From Thermanaerothrix solaris (lineage in GTDB: Bacteria; Chloroflexota; Anaerolineae; Anaerolineales; Anaerolineaceae), in contig NZ_JAUHMF010000002.1 in the NCBI RefSeq assembly GCF_032334255.1, positions 558,001-622,000 on the forward strand: 64,000 bases of DNA. The letters run 5' to 3'. A program made the position numbers and the translations under genes. Positions 16,155-23,269 of the stretch are shown piece after piece. Every line of letters starts with the position of its first letter. The stretch's first letter is position 1. The notes below the pieces were generated by a model that was not told the origin of the DNA, did not search any database, and saw only the letters and a program-made list of their open reading frames with translations.

Positions 16155-17350
16155 TGCACCACCTGTTTTAGCCATAGAGTTGGCCAGCCCACCTTGGGAA
16201 TGACCAGGACCACCCGCCCTTGCACCTGCTCGGGGGTGACCGGGTCATCGCGGACGTTGTTGTTATCACCCTGGGTGATGAAGGTGAGGTGGCCGTTCTC
16301 GCGCTGAATTTCGACCACGCGGTGTACTACCGAGCCACCCGGCAAGCGGAACTGGATGATATCCCCAATTTGGATGGCTTCGGGGGTGACCGGCCGGACG
16401 ATGACCAGATCACCCGCCACCAAGGTGGGTTTCATGCTGTAACCGCTGACGACAAAAGGACGTACACCGAAAAAGCCGGTGTTGAACCAGAACGCGGTCA
16501 GCGCGATGATCAAAACCCACCACCAGCTGTTGAGTGAGACCGAACGAGTGGTCGGTGCTTCGGTGGGGGCATTGGAACCGACCGTGATGGGGAGGAAACC
16601 CTGTAAGTAGAAAAAGCCGATCAGCGGCACCAGGGTGCCGATAAACGCATGCACCAACCAGGTCAGGTTAGGCAAGACGGGGGAAAGCCATTCAAAGAGC
16701 AGGGGCAAGGCGCGGTAGAGGATGGCTGGGAGCGGCCCGCCCAGCCAGACCAGGAGTGCAGCCACCAGGCCCTCGCCCAAGCCAGGCAAGAGGTGGGCAC
16801 CCAGAAAGGCGATGATTTCCGGTGGGGTGTTCAGGGTAGTCCAGCGCCCCAATGGGATGAGAAGAAGGGTAGGAATGAGCGCCCCCAGAGCCACCGCCAG
16901 AAGGAGGTTGCGTTGGCCCAGCCGGCAGACGAACGTCGCACGGGCGGCTTCCAGGCCGCACAAACCGGCCGCCAGGTACCACAGGTTGCCCAAAACGGCC
17001 GGGAAGCGGTGGGCATACGGCGAGTAACCCAGGCCAAAGATAAAGCCCGCCAGCAAAAAAGCGGCGGTTTGGATGAGTCCGAGCAAAAGGGCAAAGATGA
17101 ACAAAAGGCGGGTTGGGCGCGGCCAGGTGCTCCAGCCGCTCCAGGTGAGGAGGGCTGCCACCCCACCCAAGAGCAACCACGCCAGGGGTTGGAGGAGGTA
17201 GAAATTGACCCCCGCCGCCAGGGTGGGCGCGAGGAAGTAGATAAGGAGGTAAGCCGCCGCAGCGCTGAGCGCCAACGCCGGCCAGCCAGCGCGCTGGGTC
17301 TGCGGCGAACTTAGAAAGGTGAGCAGACGGTGACGAAAGAACTCGCGCAT
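16142..17350 (-). CDS. Polytopic signal peptidase I, S26B (SipW/ER) type
   Basis: A 402-residue membrane protease. The C-terminal domain (about residues 278-400) is a signal peptidase of the SipW/archaeal/ER subclass. Ser305 in GYSMKPTL is the nucleophile, and the second catalytic position is His343 in VVHRV instead of the lysine of ordinary bacterial LepB. GDNNN at 361-365 supplies the conserved Asp. The first 275 residues are unusual: about seven hydrophobic segments not found in simple SipW. The genes on either side encode proteins with SipW-type signal motifs, so it very likely processes them. GGAGG precedes the ATG. The protease type is firm; the role of the N-terminal membrane domain is unknown. 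Confidence 0.87.
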   Translation of the reverse strand: MREFFRHRLLTFLSSPQTQRAGWPALALSAAAAYLLIYFLAPTLAAGVNFYLLQPLAWLLLGGVAALLTWSGWSTWPRPTRLLFIFALLLGLIQTAAFLLAGFIFGLGYSPYAHRFPAVLGNLWYLAAGLCGLEAARATFVCRLGQRNLLLAVALGALIPTLLLIPLGRWTTLNTPPEIIAFLGAHLLPGLGEGLVAALLVWLGGPLPAILYRALPLLFEWLSPVLPNLTWLVHAFIGTLVPLIGFFYLQGFLPITVGSNAPTEAPTTRSVSLNSWWWVLIIALTAFWFNTGFFGVRPFVVSGYSMKPTLVAGDLVIVRPVTPEAIQIGDIIQFRLPGGSVVHRVVEIQRENGHLTFITQGDNNNVRDDPVTPEQVQGRVVLVIPKVGWPTLWLKQVVQWLF

Positions 17351-17378
17351 AAGCAGGTGGCCTCCGGGGGGTGGAATT

Positions 17379-17413
17379 GAAGGGGTAGGGCGAACGACAT
17401 CACCTACCCCTTC
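17379..17413 (-). promoter_or_regulatory. Intercistronic hairpin before the signal peptidase gene
   Basis: An 11-bp perfect stem GAAGGGGTAGG/CCTACCCCTTC with a 13-base loop fills the gap between the second secreted-protein gene and the signal peptidase gene. With no T-run, it is more likely a partial terminator or mRNA-stabilising element that keeps the protease below its substrates. Confidence 0.55.
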
Positions 17414-17425
17414 GTTACGGTGATG

Positions 17426-18055
17426 TTAGTAACTGGGTGCGGCGGCAAGACATTGCTCGAGGTCGGCATCTTCGTTCCATTGGCGCAAGCAAACCAAAAC
17501 TTGGAAGATATATGTCTCGTTCTCCTCAGCAGGCTGCTCGACGTGGAACTGCAGGCTGGAAGCCTGTTCGCAAGAGTCATCCGGGCAGGGTTCCATTTGA
17601 GTACCTACCCCATCCCAGTATTTGACCCAAATCTCACCGTCTTCGGTGCCATTTCCCGAAGCAGGAGTGAAATTTTTGGCGATTACTTTATACCCAGCGA
17701 TAACCACCGGCACCGAGCCCGTGTTGGCAAAGTGAACCTCGCAATTGCCCCAGTAGGACGGATAGCCATTGGAGATGGTGAGATGGAGAATCCGAGGATC
17801 CTTGGCATCAATGCTACAAGCGGTGCTGCCGACGTCCTTCTGTTGCGGCTTGGGGTAGGGGTATGGCCAAGTTGGAGGAAATGGATCCAGGCCCTCATCG
17901 GTGCAGATACACGAGGTCCATTTTCCGTACACCTCGCCGGTATAAACGGTCCCCTCAACGGTAAGCACTTCACTCCACAAGGCATAGGCCACGCCGGTGC
18001 CACCCAGCAGCAGGAGCAACAGACACGTGAGAAGCATCAGGGGTTTGGTTCTCAT
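17426..18055 (-). CDS. Secreted protein with SipW-type signal (paralogue 2)
   Basis: A 209-residue exported protein. A hydrophobic signal region runs into GVAYALWSEVLTVEGT and TGEV, which matches the pattern of SipW-cognate signal peptides of TasA/camelysin-like proteins. The mature part is Cys-rich. It shares a block with the neighbouring paralogue, seen here as NGYPSYWGNCEVHFANTG followed by VPVVI, and both end in a beta-rich stretch with a QWNE motif. The fold is probably a beta-sandwich. AAGGAG precedes the ATG. In other bacteria such proteins build extracellular fibres or matrix; that role here is inference. Confidence 0.8.
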   Translation of the reverse strand: MRTKPLMLLTCLLLLLLGGTGVAYALWSEVLTVEGTVYTGEVYGKWTSCICTDEGLDPFPPTWPYPYPKPQQKDVGSTACSIDAKDPRILHLTISNGYPSYWGNCEVHFANTGSVPVVIAGYKVIAKNFTPASGNGTEDGEIWVKYWDGVGTQMEPCPDDSCEQASSLQFHVEQPAEENETYIFQVLVCLRQWNEDADLEQCLAAAPSY

Positions 18056-18086
18056 AGGCTCTCCTTACCTCAAAGCACTGGGCCCT

Positions 18087-18115
18087 GTTGGGGGCACCAA
18101 TTCGGTGCCCCCAAC
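18087..18115 (-). promoter_or_regulatory. Intercistronic hairpin between the secreted-protein paralogues
   Basis: A perfect 12-bp stem GTTGGGGGCACC/GGTGCCCCCAAC with a 5-base loop lies between the first and second secreted-protein genes. It lacks a T-run and probably stabilises the upstream message or attenuates read-through, giving more of the first protein. Confidence 0.6.
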
Positions 18116-18128
18116 CGTTACTATGCTG

Positions 18129-18761
18129 TTACTCCTGCAGTTCAGGCACAATTCCTTCAGGAGGTGCGAAGCAGGTAGAGACTGAATCTTTGCTTGCGCT
18201 CGGTGCCTCATTCCACTGCAAGGCCTGGATGGTGAAGGTGAATTTGTATTTATCGTTCTCATTCACCCCGTCCTTGTTCGTGAAGTGGATGAGGATCGAA
18301 GCCCAGGCACTATCTTTGGCGTGGAGTTGGTACCATTCAGGGTAGCAGGCCGAGGCTTCTACCCAAGACGGGGTCCCTTCACCGGGTTTCGGTTTAGAGA
18401 TGTGTACTGGCACCGTGCCAAGGTTTGAGATATCGAACTTGACCAGGCAGTGATAGGAGGGGTAGGCGCCTGTAACAGTCACCTCAATGGTTTCCTTGCC
18501 GTCACTGGTAAGATCCGAATCAATTGCCTTGGCAGAGCACTCCGCTGCCCCATCCTTCTCTTTTGGTTCTAATTGAGGCGTACCGTTAACCTCGACCCAC
18601 TCGGCTACCCAGGGCCCCGAAAAGCCCACATCCACTTCACCGGTGTTCACCGTGCCGCTAATGGTGAGGGTTTCCGACCACAAACCGTAGGCCACGCCCA
18701 GGCCGGCCAGCAGGACGATCAGCAGGATGGCCAAAAAGGCCAGAGGCAAACGCTTCGTCAT
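18129..18761 (-). CDS. Secreted protein with SipW-type signal (paralogue 1)
   Basis: A 210-residue exported protein and first gene of the operon. The N-terminal hydrophobic segment (about residues 7-26) runs into GVAYGLWSETLTISGT and NTGEVDVGF, the SipW-cognate pattern. The mature part contains TGAYPSYHCLVKFDISN followed by a TVPVHI strand, aligning with paralogue 2 (GYPSY and VPVVI). It ends in a FTFTIQALQWNE block. Overall identity to the paralogue is low, but the motifs keep their order. AAGGAG precedes the ATG. A TasA- or camelysin-like extracellular role is plausible but not shown. Confidence 0.8.
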   Translation of the reverse strand: MTKRLPLAFLAILLIVLLAGLGVAYGLWSETLTISGTVNTGEVDVGFSGPWVAEWVEVNGTPQLEPKEKDGAAECSAKAIDSDLTSDGKETIEVTVTGAYPSYHCLVKFDISNLGTVPVHISKPKPGEGTPSWVEASACYPEWYQLHAKDSAWASILIHFTNKDGVNENDKYKFTFTIQALQWNEAPSASKDSVSTCFAPPEGIVPELQE

Positions 18762-18846
18762 GGCTCAACACTCCTTTCTTTTCAATAGGATTTAGAAAAA
18801 GTGATTTTTAAGGTGCAGTGAGAACAGAGTACTTAAAACAACGTGA

Positions 18847-18898
18847 CCCGTCCTGATCCTCCGCAGCGGATGCTCACCTCCTTTCCGCATGGGACGGG
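18847..18898 (-). repeat. Structured element, copy 1
   Basis: CCCGTCC/GGACGGG (18847-18853 and 18892-18898) closes a 52-base element. On the minus strand it contains a CCG..CGG hairpin, then AAGGAG and GTGAGCATCC. Copy 2 at 19115-19178 has the same order of parts, with a different closing stem that still pairs. Confidence 0.45.
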
Positions 18899-18968
18899 AC
18901 GGGCAGCGTGCCTCTGGCATTCCCCGCTGCCGGTGTGTCCACCCCGGTCCGCCACCCGGGGTGGACGA

Positions 18969-18997
18969 TTGCTTTCTGCCGGCAGGCATGTTATAAT
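18969..18997 (+). promoter_or_regulatory. Promoter of a short non-coding transcript
   Basis: TTGCTT (18969-18974) and a perfect TATAAT (18992-18997) are 17 bases apart. The spacer contains the 10-base palindrome CTGCCGGCAG (18977-18986), a possible operator. Confidence 0.6.
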
Positions 18998-19003
18998 GGA
19001 AAT

Positions 19004-19075
19004 GCACAGCGGGCGCTACCCGTGTCCCTGTGTCCCCGCCCTTGCCCGGGCCGCCACCCGGGGCAAGGGTTTTTT
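19004..19075 (+). ncRNA. Candidate small RNA of about 70 nt
   Basis: Transcription from the promoter at 18969-18997 would begin near 19004. It would end at a classic intrinsic terminator: a 9-bp stem CCCTTGCCC/GGGCAAGGG (19039-19047 and 19061-19069) followed by TTTTTT (19070-19075). No reading frame with a ribosome site lies inside. It is antisense to the upstream region of the SipW-type operon and could regulate that leader. No known RNA family was recognised. Confidence 0.5.
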
Positions 19076-19114
19076 ATGTAGGCGCCTGAATCGGGCGGCC
19101 TGTTAAGGTGCTGT

Positions 19115-19178
19115 GGGGCAAGCCGGTCTTTGCGGCGGGGGATGCTCACGCTCCCTCTCCGTTCAGGTCGGTGGCCCC
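19115..19178 (-). repeat. Structured element, copy 2
   Basis: GGGGC/GCCCC (19115-19119 and 19174-19178) closes a 64-base element. On the minus strand it contains CCGACCTGAACGG, AGAGGGAGC and GTGAGCATCC. The hairpin GGGA..TCCC around the GTGAGC loop is GGA..TCC in copy 1, so the pairs are kept while the bases differ. Confidence 0.45.
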
Positions 19179-19214
19179 CCTGCCGCCTCGTTTGTGATCT
19201 ACCGTGTCGAGACC

Positions 19215-19352
19215 AAAAAACCGGCCTTGCTGTGGCCGGTTTCGCCATTGGCTCCCTGCGGGATGTACCCCCCTTTTTTTCTGGGCGGATTGGCGACCAG
19301 AACGCCACCCCGCAGTTCATCGCCGCCACATGGACTTGTTATTACCCCGTCT
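19215..19352 (-). ncRNA. Candidate terminated leader RNA
   Basis: From the minus-strand promoter at 19359-19387, about 138 nt of GC-rich, foldable sequence end in an intrinsic terminator: AAACCGGCC/GGCCGGTTT (19234-19242 and 19218-19226) followed by TTTTTT. A short terminated RNA or riboswitch-like attenuator upstream of the SipW-type operon is the simplest reading. No class was identified. Confidence 0.5.
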
Positions 19353-19358
19353 GATTTT

Positions 19359-19387
19359 ATATTAGCGAGGTCAAAACGGCTTGTCAA
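19359..19387 (-). promoter_or_regulatory. Minus-strand promoter upstream of the SipW-type operon
   Basis: A perfect -35 TTGACA (19382-19387) and TAATAT (19359-19364) are 17 bases apart. An AT-rich stretch just upstream (19390-19450) resembles an UP element. The first gene of the operon starts about 590 bases downstream. Confidence 0.6.
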
Positions 19388-19601
19388 GCGTTTGTGAAAA
19401 AATTCTAAGAATTTCTAAGAAAGTTTTAAGAATTTTTGAGTCAAATAAGGTAGGATTTATCAGGTAATAGAGCGGTACATTGCCCCTGGAAATCAGCCGA
19501 TGCAACAAAGGTCCCTTCCGTATATAGGGGCTTCGCGCCGGAGCGACCTCCTGGGTAGGAGGTAAAGAGAGGGGGTTTTTGGGCCATGAGGTCAGCGGTA
19601 T

Positions 19602-19630
19602 TTGACCCCCTACATAAGGATGGCTAAAAT
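19602..19630 (+). promoter_or_regulatory. Promoter of the glycoside hydrolase gene, leaderless
   Basis: TTGACC (19602-19607) and TAAAAT (19625-19630) are 17 bases apart. The ATG lies six bases after the -10 box, so the mRNA should begin at the start codon, and no ribosome site is present. Confidence 0.65.
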
Positions 19631-19636
19631 AATTCT

Positions 19637-22033
19637 ATGCAACCCCCGGTATTACCTCACGATCCCTGGCGGCTGATCCTGGCCGCGGATGCCCGCCATG
19701 GCGGGGTCTGCTATACCGATGATGCCATCTGGGCATGGGAATTGGGCGGGGGAGAGCCGCCGGCGCTGGCGCTGAGCACGCGCCTGGGGCTACGAGTGCG
19801 CGAGTTGCGCCTATTTCCGCGCTTTGTGCAGGGGCGCTGGGCGGTGGCCGATCCGCGGCGCTTTTACCGCCCGCTTCAGGTGGATGAGGTCCAGGCAGCG
19901 TATGCGGTGGTGCGCGGGGCGCCGTTTCCCGGCCTGGAGGTGCGGGCGGAGACCTGGGTGCCCGATTCGTTCCGCTTGCTGGGTCGGCTGCACCTGCGTA
20001 ACACCGGGTTGAAATCGCGCACAATGCGATTGGAATGGGCGGTGGTGCTGCGGCTTTTGGATAACGGGCGCACTTTTCACCCGCGCCGCCGTGAAGGACA
20101 CCTTTGGCTGGAAGCCACTACTCAGGGTTGGGTCCTGGTAGCAGGCCTCAGTGCCCCTGCGGCGCAGGCGGTGGAAGCCCCGTTCAGCGCATTGAGCGTG
20201 ACGCTAACGCTGGAACCCGGCCAGGGGGATACCCTGACCTGGGTGTTCGCGCGTGCTCCTCAGGGTGCAGAAGCCTACCAGCGCGCATTAAAAGGATTGC
20301 GCGAACCCTGGGAGGCGCACATCACCCACCTGCGGGGGCAGCAGGCGGCGCAGGAGGTGCACATTGCCAGCGGCAACCCCACCTGGGATGCCGTCCTGGC
20401 CCAGTCCCAACGTACCGCGTGGCGTTTTTGCGTTCCGGCCAGCGCGCACTTGCCTCACCCCTCATTTGTGCTCACGCGACAGCCGGAAGAGGGTTTTTCG
20501 GCGCGCGGGGATGGGAGTGACTATCCCTACCACTGGGCCGGGCAGACGGCCTTGGATGCGTGGTGGCTGAGCCAGGTGGTCTTGCCCGGCGGGGCGACGT
20601 GGGTGCGCGGATGGTTGCAGAACTTCCTGGCAGTGCAAGAGGCAAACGGATTTATTGACTGGCGACCGGGTTTGGGTGGGCAGCGCGGGCGTTACCTGGC
20701 CCAACCCCTGCTGGCTACCCTGGCCTGGCGGCTCTTCCCCTACTTTGAGGATGACAGCACCTGGTGGGCTGAGATCTATCCTCGCCTGATGGCATTTTAT
20801 CGCCTCTGGTTTGAGCCCGCGCACGATCGTGATCAGGATGGCTTCCCCGAATGGGATCATCCCTATCAGTCTGGTTTGGAAAGCAGTCCCATCTTTCGTC
20901 GCCCTGGGGCCGCGGGTTATGGCGCCGGCACGCCGTGGTTGGAAAGCCCGGCCCTGGCGGCCTGGCTTTACCATGAGGGTCAGAACCTGATGCGGATCGC
21001 GACGCGGGTTCAGGATGAAACGGCGTTACCCTGGTTGCAGGCACGCCTGGCGGCATTGCACCAGGAGGTTGAAGCGGCCTGGGATGGTGAATCTGCCATC
21101 TACCGCTACCGCGATGCTCAAACCCACCTTTGGCCTGCCGGTGAGGTGCTGCTGCAGTTTGCGCAGGATGGGGAATTTCATCTGGATCGGGTATTGGTGC
21201 CGCCGCGCCGTCTGATGCTGGTGATGGAACGGGGGGAAAGCGGGACATTGCCCCTGAGGTTAATCCTGCGCGGCGCGGGGCCGAGCGGGGAGATAGAGGT
21301 GGTCATCCCGGCGCGCCAGATGATGTGGCGCGGTGATCACGGGGTGGCGGTGACCACCGAACTGTTCGCGCGCTTGGATGAGGTTATCGTCCAAGGTCTG
21401 CCTACCGGCATGCGCGGGCAGATCATGAGCGGGGAGTACCGTTTCGAGGATCTCAGCCTGTTTTTGCCCCTGTGGGCCGGCATCCCATCGCCGCAGCGGG
21501 CGGCTCAGATGGTGGAACGTGCCCTTATCCCCCGTTACCTGCGGCGCCTCGGCTTCAGCCTGGGGCCACGTGATGATGAGGATGGATATGGTCAAATCCT
21601 CGCTCCGCTTTGGAATACGTTCCTCGGGGAGGGCCTGCTGCGCTACGGCTACCGTGACCTGGCTGCCGACCTGGTTGGGCGTTTGCTGGAAGGCATCGCC
21701 GTGGCTTGGGCTCAAAGTGGGGACGTTTGGGCCGCTTATGATGCCGAAAGCGGCCGCGGCTTGGGAGAACCTCATGCGGTACACGGCTTAGCGCCGTTGG
21801 GGCTCTTCTTGCGCACCCTGGGCCTATTTGCAATCTCCCCATATCAGGTGATCCTCGCCCCCAATAACCCTTTTCGACGGCCGATTACAGTACAATATCA
21901 GGGAATAACGGTACAATTTCTTCAGGATGATGCCTTGGTGACGTTCCCGGGGCATACGACGCTCAAAGTGGAAGGTCCTGGGCTGTATCAGGTGGTGGCT
22001 GATCGTTTATCCCATATACGGAGGTTGTTATGA
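19637..22033 (+). CDS. Glycoside hydrolase-like protein, (alpha/alpha)6 barrel
   Basis: A 798-residue cytoplasmic protein (no signal peptide). The N-terminal part (about residues 1-250) is beta-rich, as in the N-domains of GH63, GH37 and debranching-type enzymes. The C-terminal part is a likely (alpha/alpha)6 barrel with the acidic loop HDRDQDGFPEWDHPYQSG and SSP, the region that carries the general acid in GH63/GH37-like families. A probable substrate is an alpha-glucoside, for example trehalose-, mannosylglycerate- or glycogen-related, but this cannot be fixed. Its stop overlaps the next ATG by four bases, linking it to two c-di-AMP receptor genes. Confidence 0.75.
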   Translation: MQPPVLPHDPWRLILAADARHGGVCYTDDAIWAWELGGGEPPALALSTRLGLRVRELRLFPRFVQGRWAVADPRRFYRPLQVDEVQAAYAVVRGAPFPGLEVRAETWVPDSFRLLGRLHLRNTGLKSRTMRLEWAVVLRLLDNGRTFHPRRREGHLWLEATTQGWVLVAGLSAPAAQAVEAPFSALSVTLTLEPGQGDTLTWVFARAPQGAEAYQRALKGLREPWEAHITHLRGQQAAQEVHIASGNPTWDAVLAQSQRTAWRFCVPASAHLPHPSFVLTRQPEEGFSARGDGSDYPYHWAGQTALDAWWLSQVVLPGGATWVRGWLQNFLAVQEANGFIDWRPGLGGQRGRYLAQPLLATLAWRLFPYFEDDSTWWAEIYPRLMAFYRLWFEPAHDRDQDGFPEWDHPYQSGLESSPIFRRPGAAGYGAGTPWLESPALAAWLYHEGQNLMRIATRVQDETALPWLQARLAALHQEVEAAWDGESAIYRYRDAQTHLWPAGEVLLQFAQDGEFHLDRVLVPPRRLMLVMERGESGTLPLRLILRGAGPSGEIEVVIPARQMMWRGDHGVAVTTELFARLDEVIVQGLPTGMRGQIMSGEYRFEDLSLFLPLWAGIPSPQRAAQMVERALIPRYLRRLGFSLGPRDDEDGYGQILAPLWNTFLGEGLLRYGYRDLAADLVGRLLEGIAVAWAQSGDVWAAYDAESGRGLGEPHAVHGLAPLGLFLRTLGLFAISPYQVILAPNNPFRRPITVQYQGITVQFLQDDALVTFPGHTTLKVEGPGLYQVVADRLSHIRRLL

Positions 22034-22386
22034 ACTCCGAAGCCAATCCCTCTTCTCCTCCGGTTAACCGGTTGTTTCTGGCGGTGGTGCAGGCGCAGGA
22101 TGCCGATGGCGCAGTGAGCGCACTGGAGCGGCGCGGCTTCACCGTGACCCGTTTGCCCAGCCAGGGCGGGTTTTTGGGTCGCCGTAATGCCACCCTGCTG
22201 GTCGGGTTGCCTGAAATCCGTGAGGAGCAGGCGCTGCAAGACTTACGCGAGACCTGCCGCCAGCGCGTGGAATACATCGCTGTGCCGCTGGAAAGCGCCC
22301 CCCTGGCTCTGCCCGTACCCACGCCGGTCACGGTGGGTGGGGCGACCGTGTTCAGCCTGGTGGTGGAGCACTTTGAGGAGGTCTGA
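22030..22386 (+). CDS. PII-like c-di-AMP receptor (DarA/PstA family), copy 1
   Basis: A 118-residue PII-fold signal protein of the cyclic-di-AMP receptor family. It has a 14-residue N-terminal extension, then LFLAVVQAQDADGAV, SQGGFLGRRNATLLVG and VGGATVFSLVVEHFEE. Against the family pattern (TTGGFL and GNTT) the Thr is replaced by Gln, while the Asn is kept. The protein should be a trimer that binds a nucleotide between subunits; its target is unknown in all bacteria. ATGA overlap with the upstream gene shows coupling. Confidence 0.87.
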   Translation: MNSEANPSSPPVNRLFLAVVQAQDADGAVSALERRGFTVTRLPSQGGFLGRRNATLLVGLPEIREEQALQDLRETCRQRVEYIAVPLESAPLALPVPTPVTVGGATVFSLVVEHFEEV

Positions 22387-22389
22387 GCC

Positions 22390-22659
22390 ATGATGAAGAT
22401 GATCATTGCCATCGTGCGGGATGTGGATAACGACCCTGTCTCACGTGCGCTGACCACGGCGGGCTTCGGGGTGACGTGTATTGCCTCGACCGGAGGGTTT
22501 CTGCGCCGCGGTAAATCCACGTTGCTGGTTGGGGTGGAGGCGGAGCGGGTGGAGGCGGCTTTGGAGGTAATCCGCAAGGCATTGACCCCACCCACTGAAC
22601 CCGGCGAACAGCGTGCGGTGATTTTCGTCCTCCCGATTGAGCGGTTTGAGCATTTTTAG
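22390..22659 (+). CDS. PII-like c-di-AMP receptor (DarA/PstA family), copy 2
   Basis: An 89-residue protein, short for the family (about 109). MKMIIAIVRDVDND and STGGFLRRGKSTLLVGV match the first two-thirds well, with the usual STGGFL kept but the Asn of GNTT replaced by Lys. The loop before the last strand is shortened, and the VGGATVF block is reduced to RAVIFVLPIERFEHF. GAGGAGG precedes the ATG. Three bases separate it from copy 1. The two may form mixed trimers, or this copy may bind a different nucleotide. Confidence 0.85.
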   Translation: MMKMIIAIVRDVDNDPVSRALTTAGFGVTCIASTGGFLRRGKSTLLVGVEAERVEAALEVIRKALTPPTEPGEQRAVIFVLPIERFEHF

Positions 22660-22757
22660 CCCTTTTTGCGCAACCCCGGCGTTTGTTGTGCGTAGATACC
22701 TTTGAAAAGCCCCGCCTTGGGGCATGGAGATCACAAGCAAAAAGGAGTGGTGCATTC

Positions 22758-23171
22758 ATGAATGAGGTTCCGCAATATGCTTCTCCCCGGCCAACGTTAG
22801 AGAAGCCGGGCATGGTGACGGCGCTCGGGGTATTGACGTTGGTCAGCGGCATCATCAACATCTTAACCGGGTTGGGGTTGACGGGCGGTCTGGTGCTGGG
22901 CACGTTAGGGCTGGGGTTGTTGTGCGCCCCGGTGACGGTACTCCCGGCGATCCTGGGGGTGTTTGAGGTGCTGTATGCGATCAAACTGCTGGCGAACCCA
23001 CCGGTACCGGTGCAGTTCTCGCAGACGATTGCCATCTTGGAGATTTGTTGTATCCTCTTCGGCAATGTGATCGCGCTGGTCGTGGGCATCCTGGCGCTGG
23101 TTTTCTACAGCGATGCCCAGGTACGGGGCTATTTTGAGACCATTAATGCCCCCACGACCCCCGCGGCGTGA
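22758..23171 (+). CDS. Small membrane protein, unknown
   Basis: A 137-residue protein with about three to four hydrophobic segments: TALGVLTLVSGIINILTG, a Leu/Gly/Val-rich stretch near residues 45-75, and two more near 90-125. The N-terminus is soluble and Pro-rich. ATG 22758 has AAAGGAG upstream. I recognise no family with certainty; it resembles DUF4064-type small membrane proteins. It lies between the c-di-AMP receptors and another small membrane protein. Confidence 0.7.
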   Translation: MNEVPQYASPRPTLEKPGMVTALGVLTLVSGIINILTGLGLTGGLVLGTLGLGLLCAPVTVLPAILGVFEVLYAIKLLANPPVPVQFSQTIAILEICCILFGNVIALVVGILALVFYSDAQVRGYFETINAPTTPAA

Positions 23172-23198
23172 ACATTGCAGGTGTAAGGAAATTGCAAA

Positions 23199-23222
23199 GG
23201 GCTGATGCTTGTACATCAGCCC
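23199..23222 (+). terminator. Hairpin after the small membrane protein gene
   Basis: A perfect 9-bp stem GGGCTGATG/CATCAGCCC with a 6-base loop lies 28 bases after the stop codon. There is no T-run; termination is likely partial. Confidence 0.45.
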
Positions 23223-23269
23223 GACTGCTGCTATGATGAAAAATATCCTTGGATTGTGAGGAGGCAGTG

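Larger units (their letters stand above)
18762..19636. other. 875-base non-coding region rich in RNA-like structure
   Basis: No convincing gene lies here. On the plus strand there is a promoter, a short transcript and a T-tailed terminator (18969-19075). On the minus strand there is a promoter (19359-19387) and a terminator (19215-19242), which together would give a leader for the SipW-type operon. Two imperfect copies of a 50-65 base structured element flank the plus-strand unit. A 10-bp hairpin TCCACCCCGG/CCGGGGTGGA lies at 18938-18965. From about 19390 to 19450 the DNA is AT-rich. Short open frames overlap the hairpins and lack ribosome sites. Confidence 0.7.

Noticed and set aside
18843..19397. 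Short open frames in the non-coding region upstream of the SipW-type operon
   Set aside because: They overlap promoters and hairpins, are rich in Arg and Pro, and have no ribosome sites. A structured RNA region explains the sequence better.
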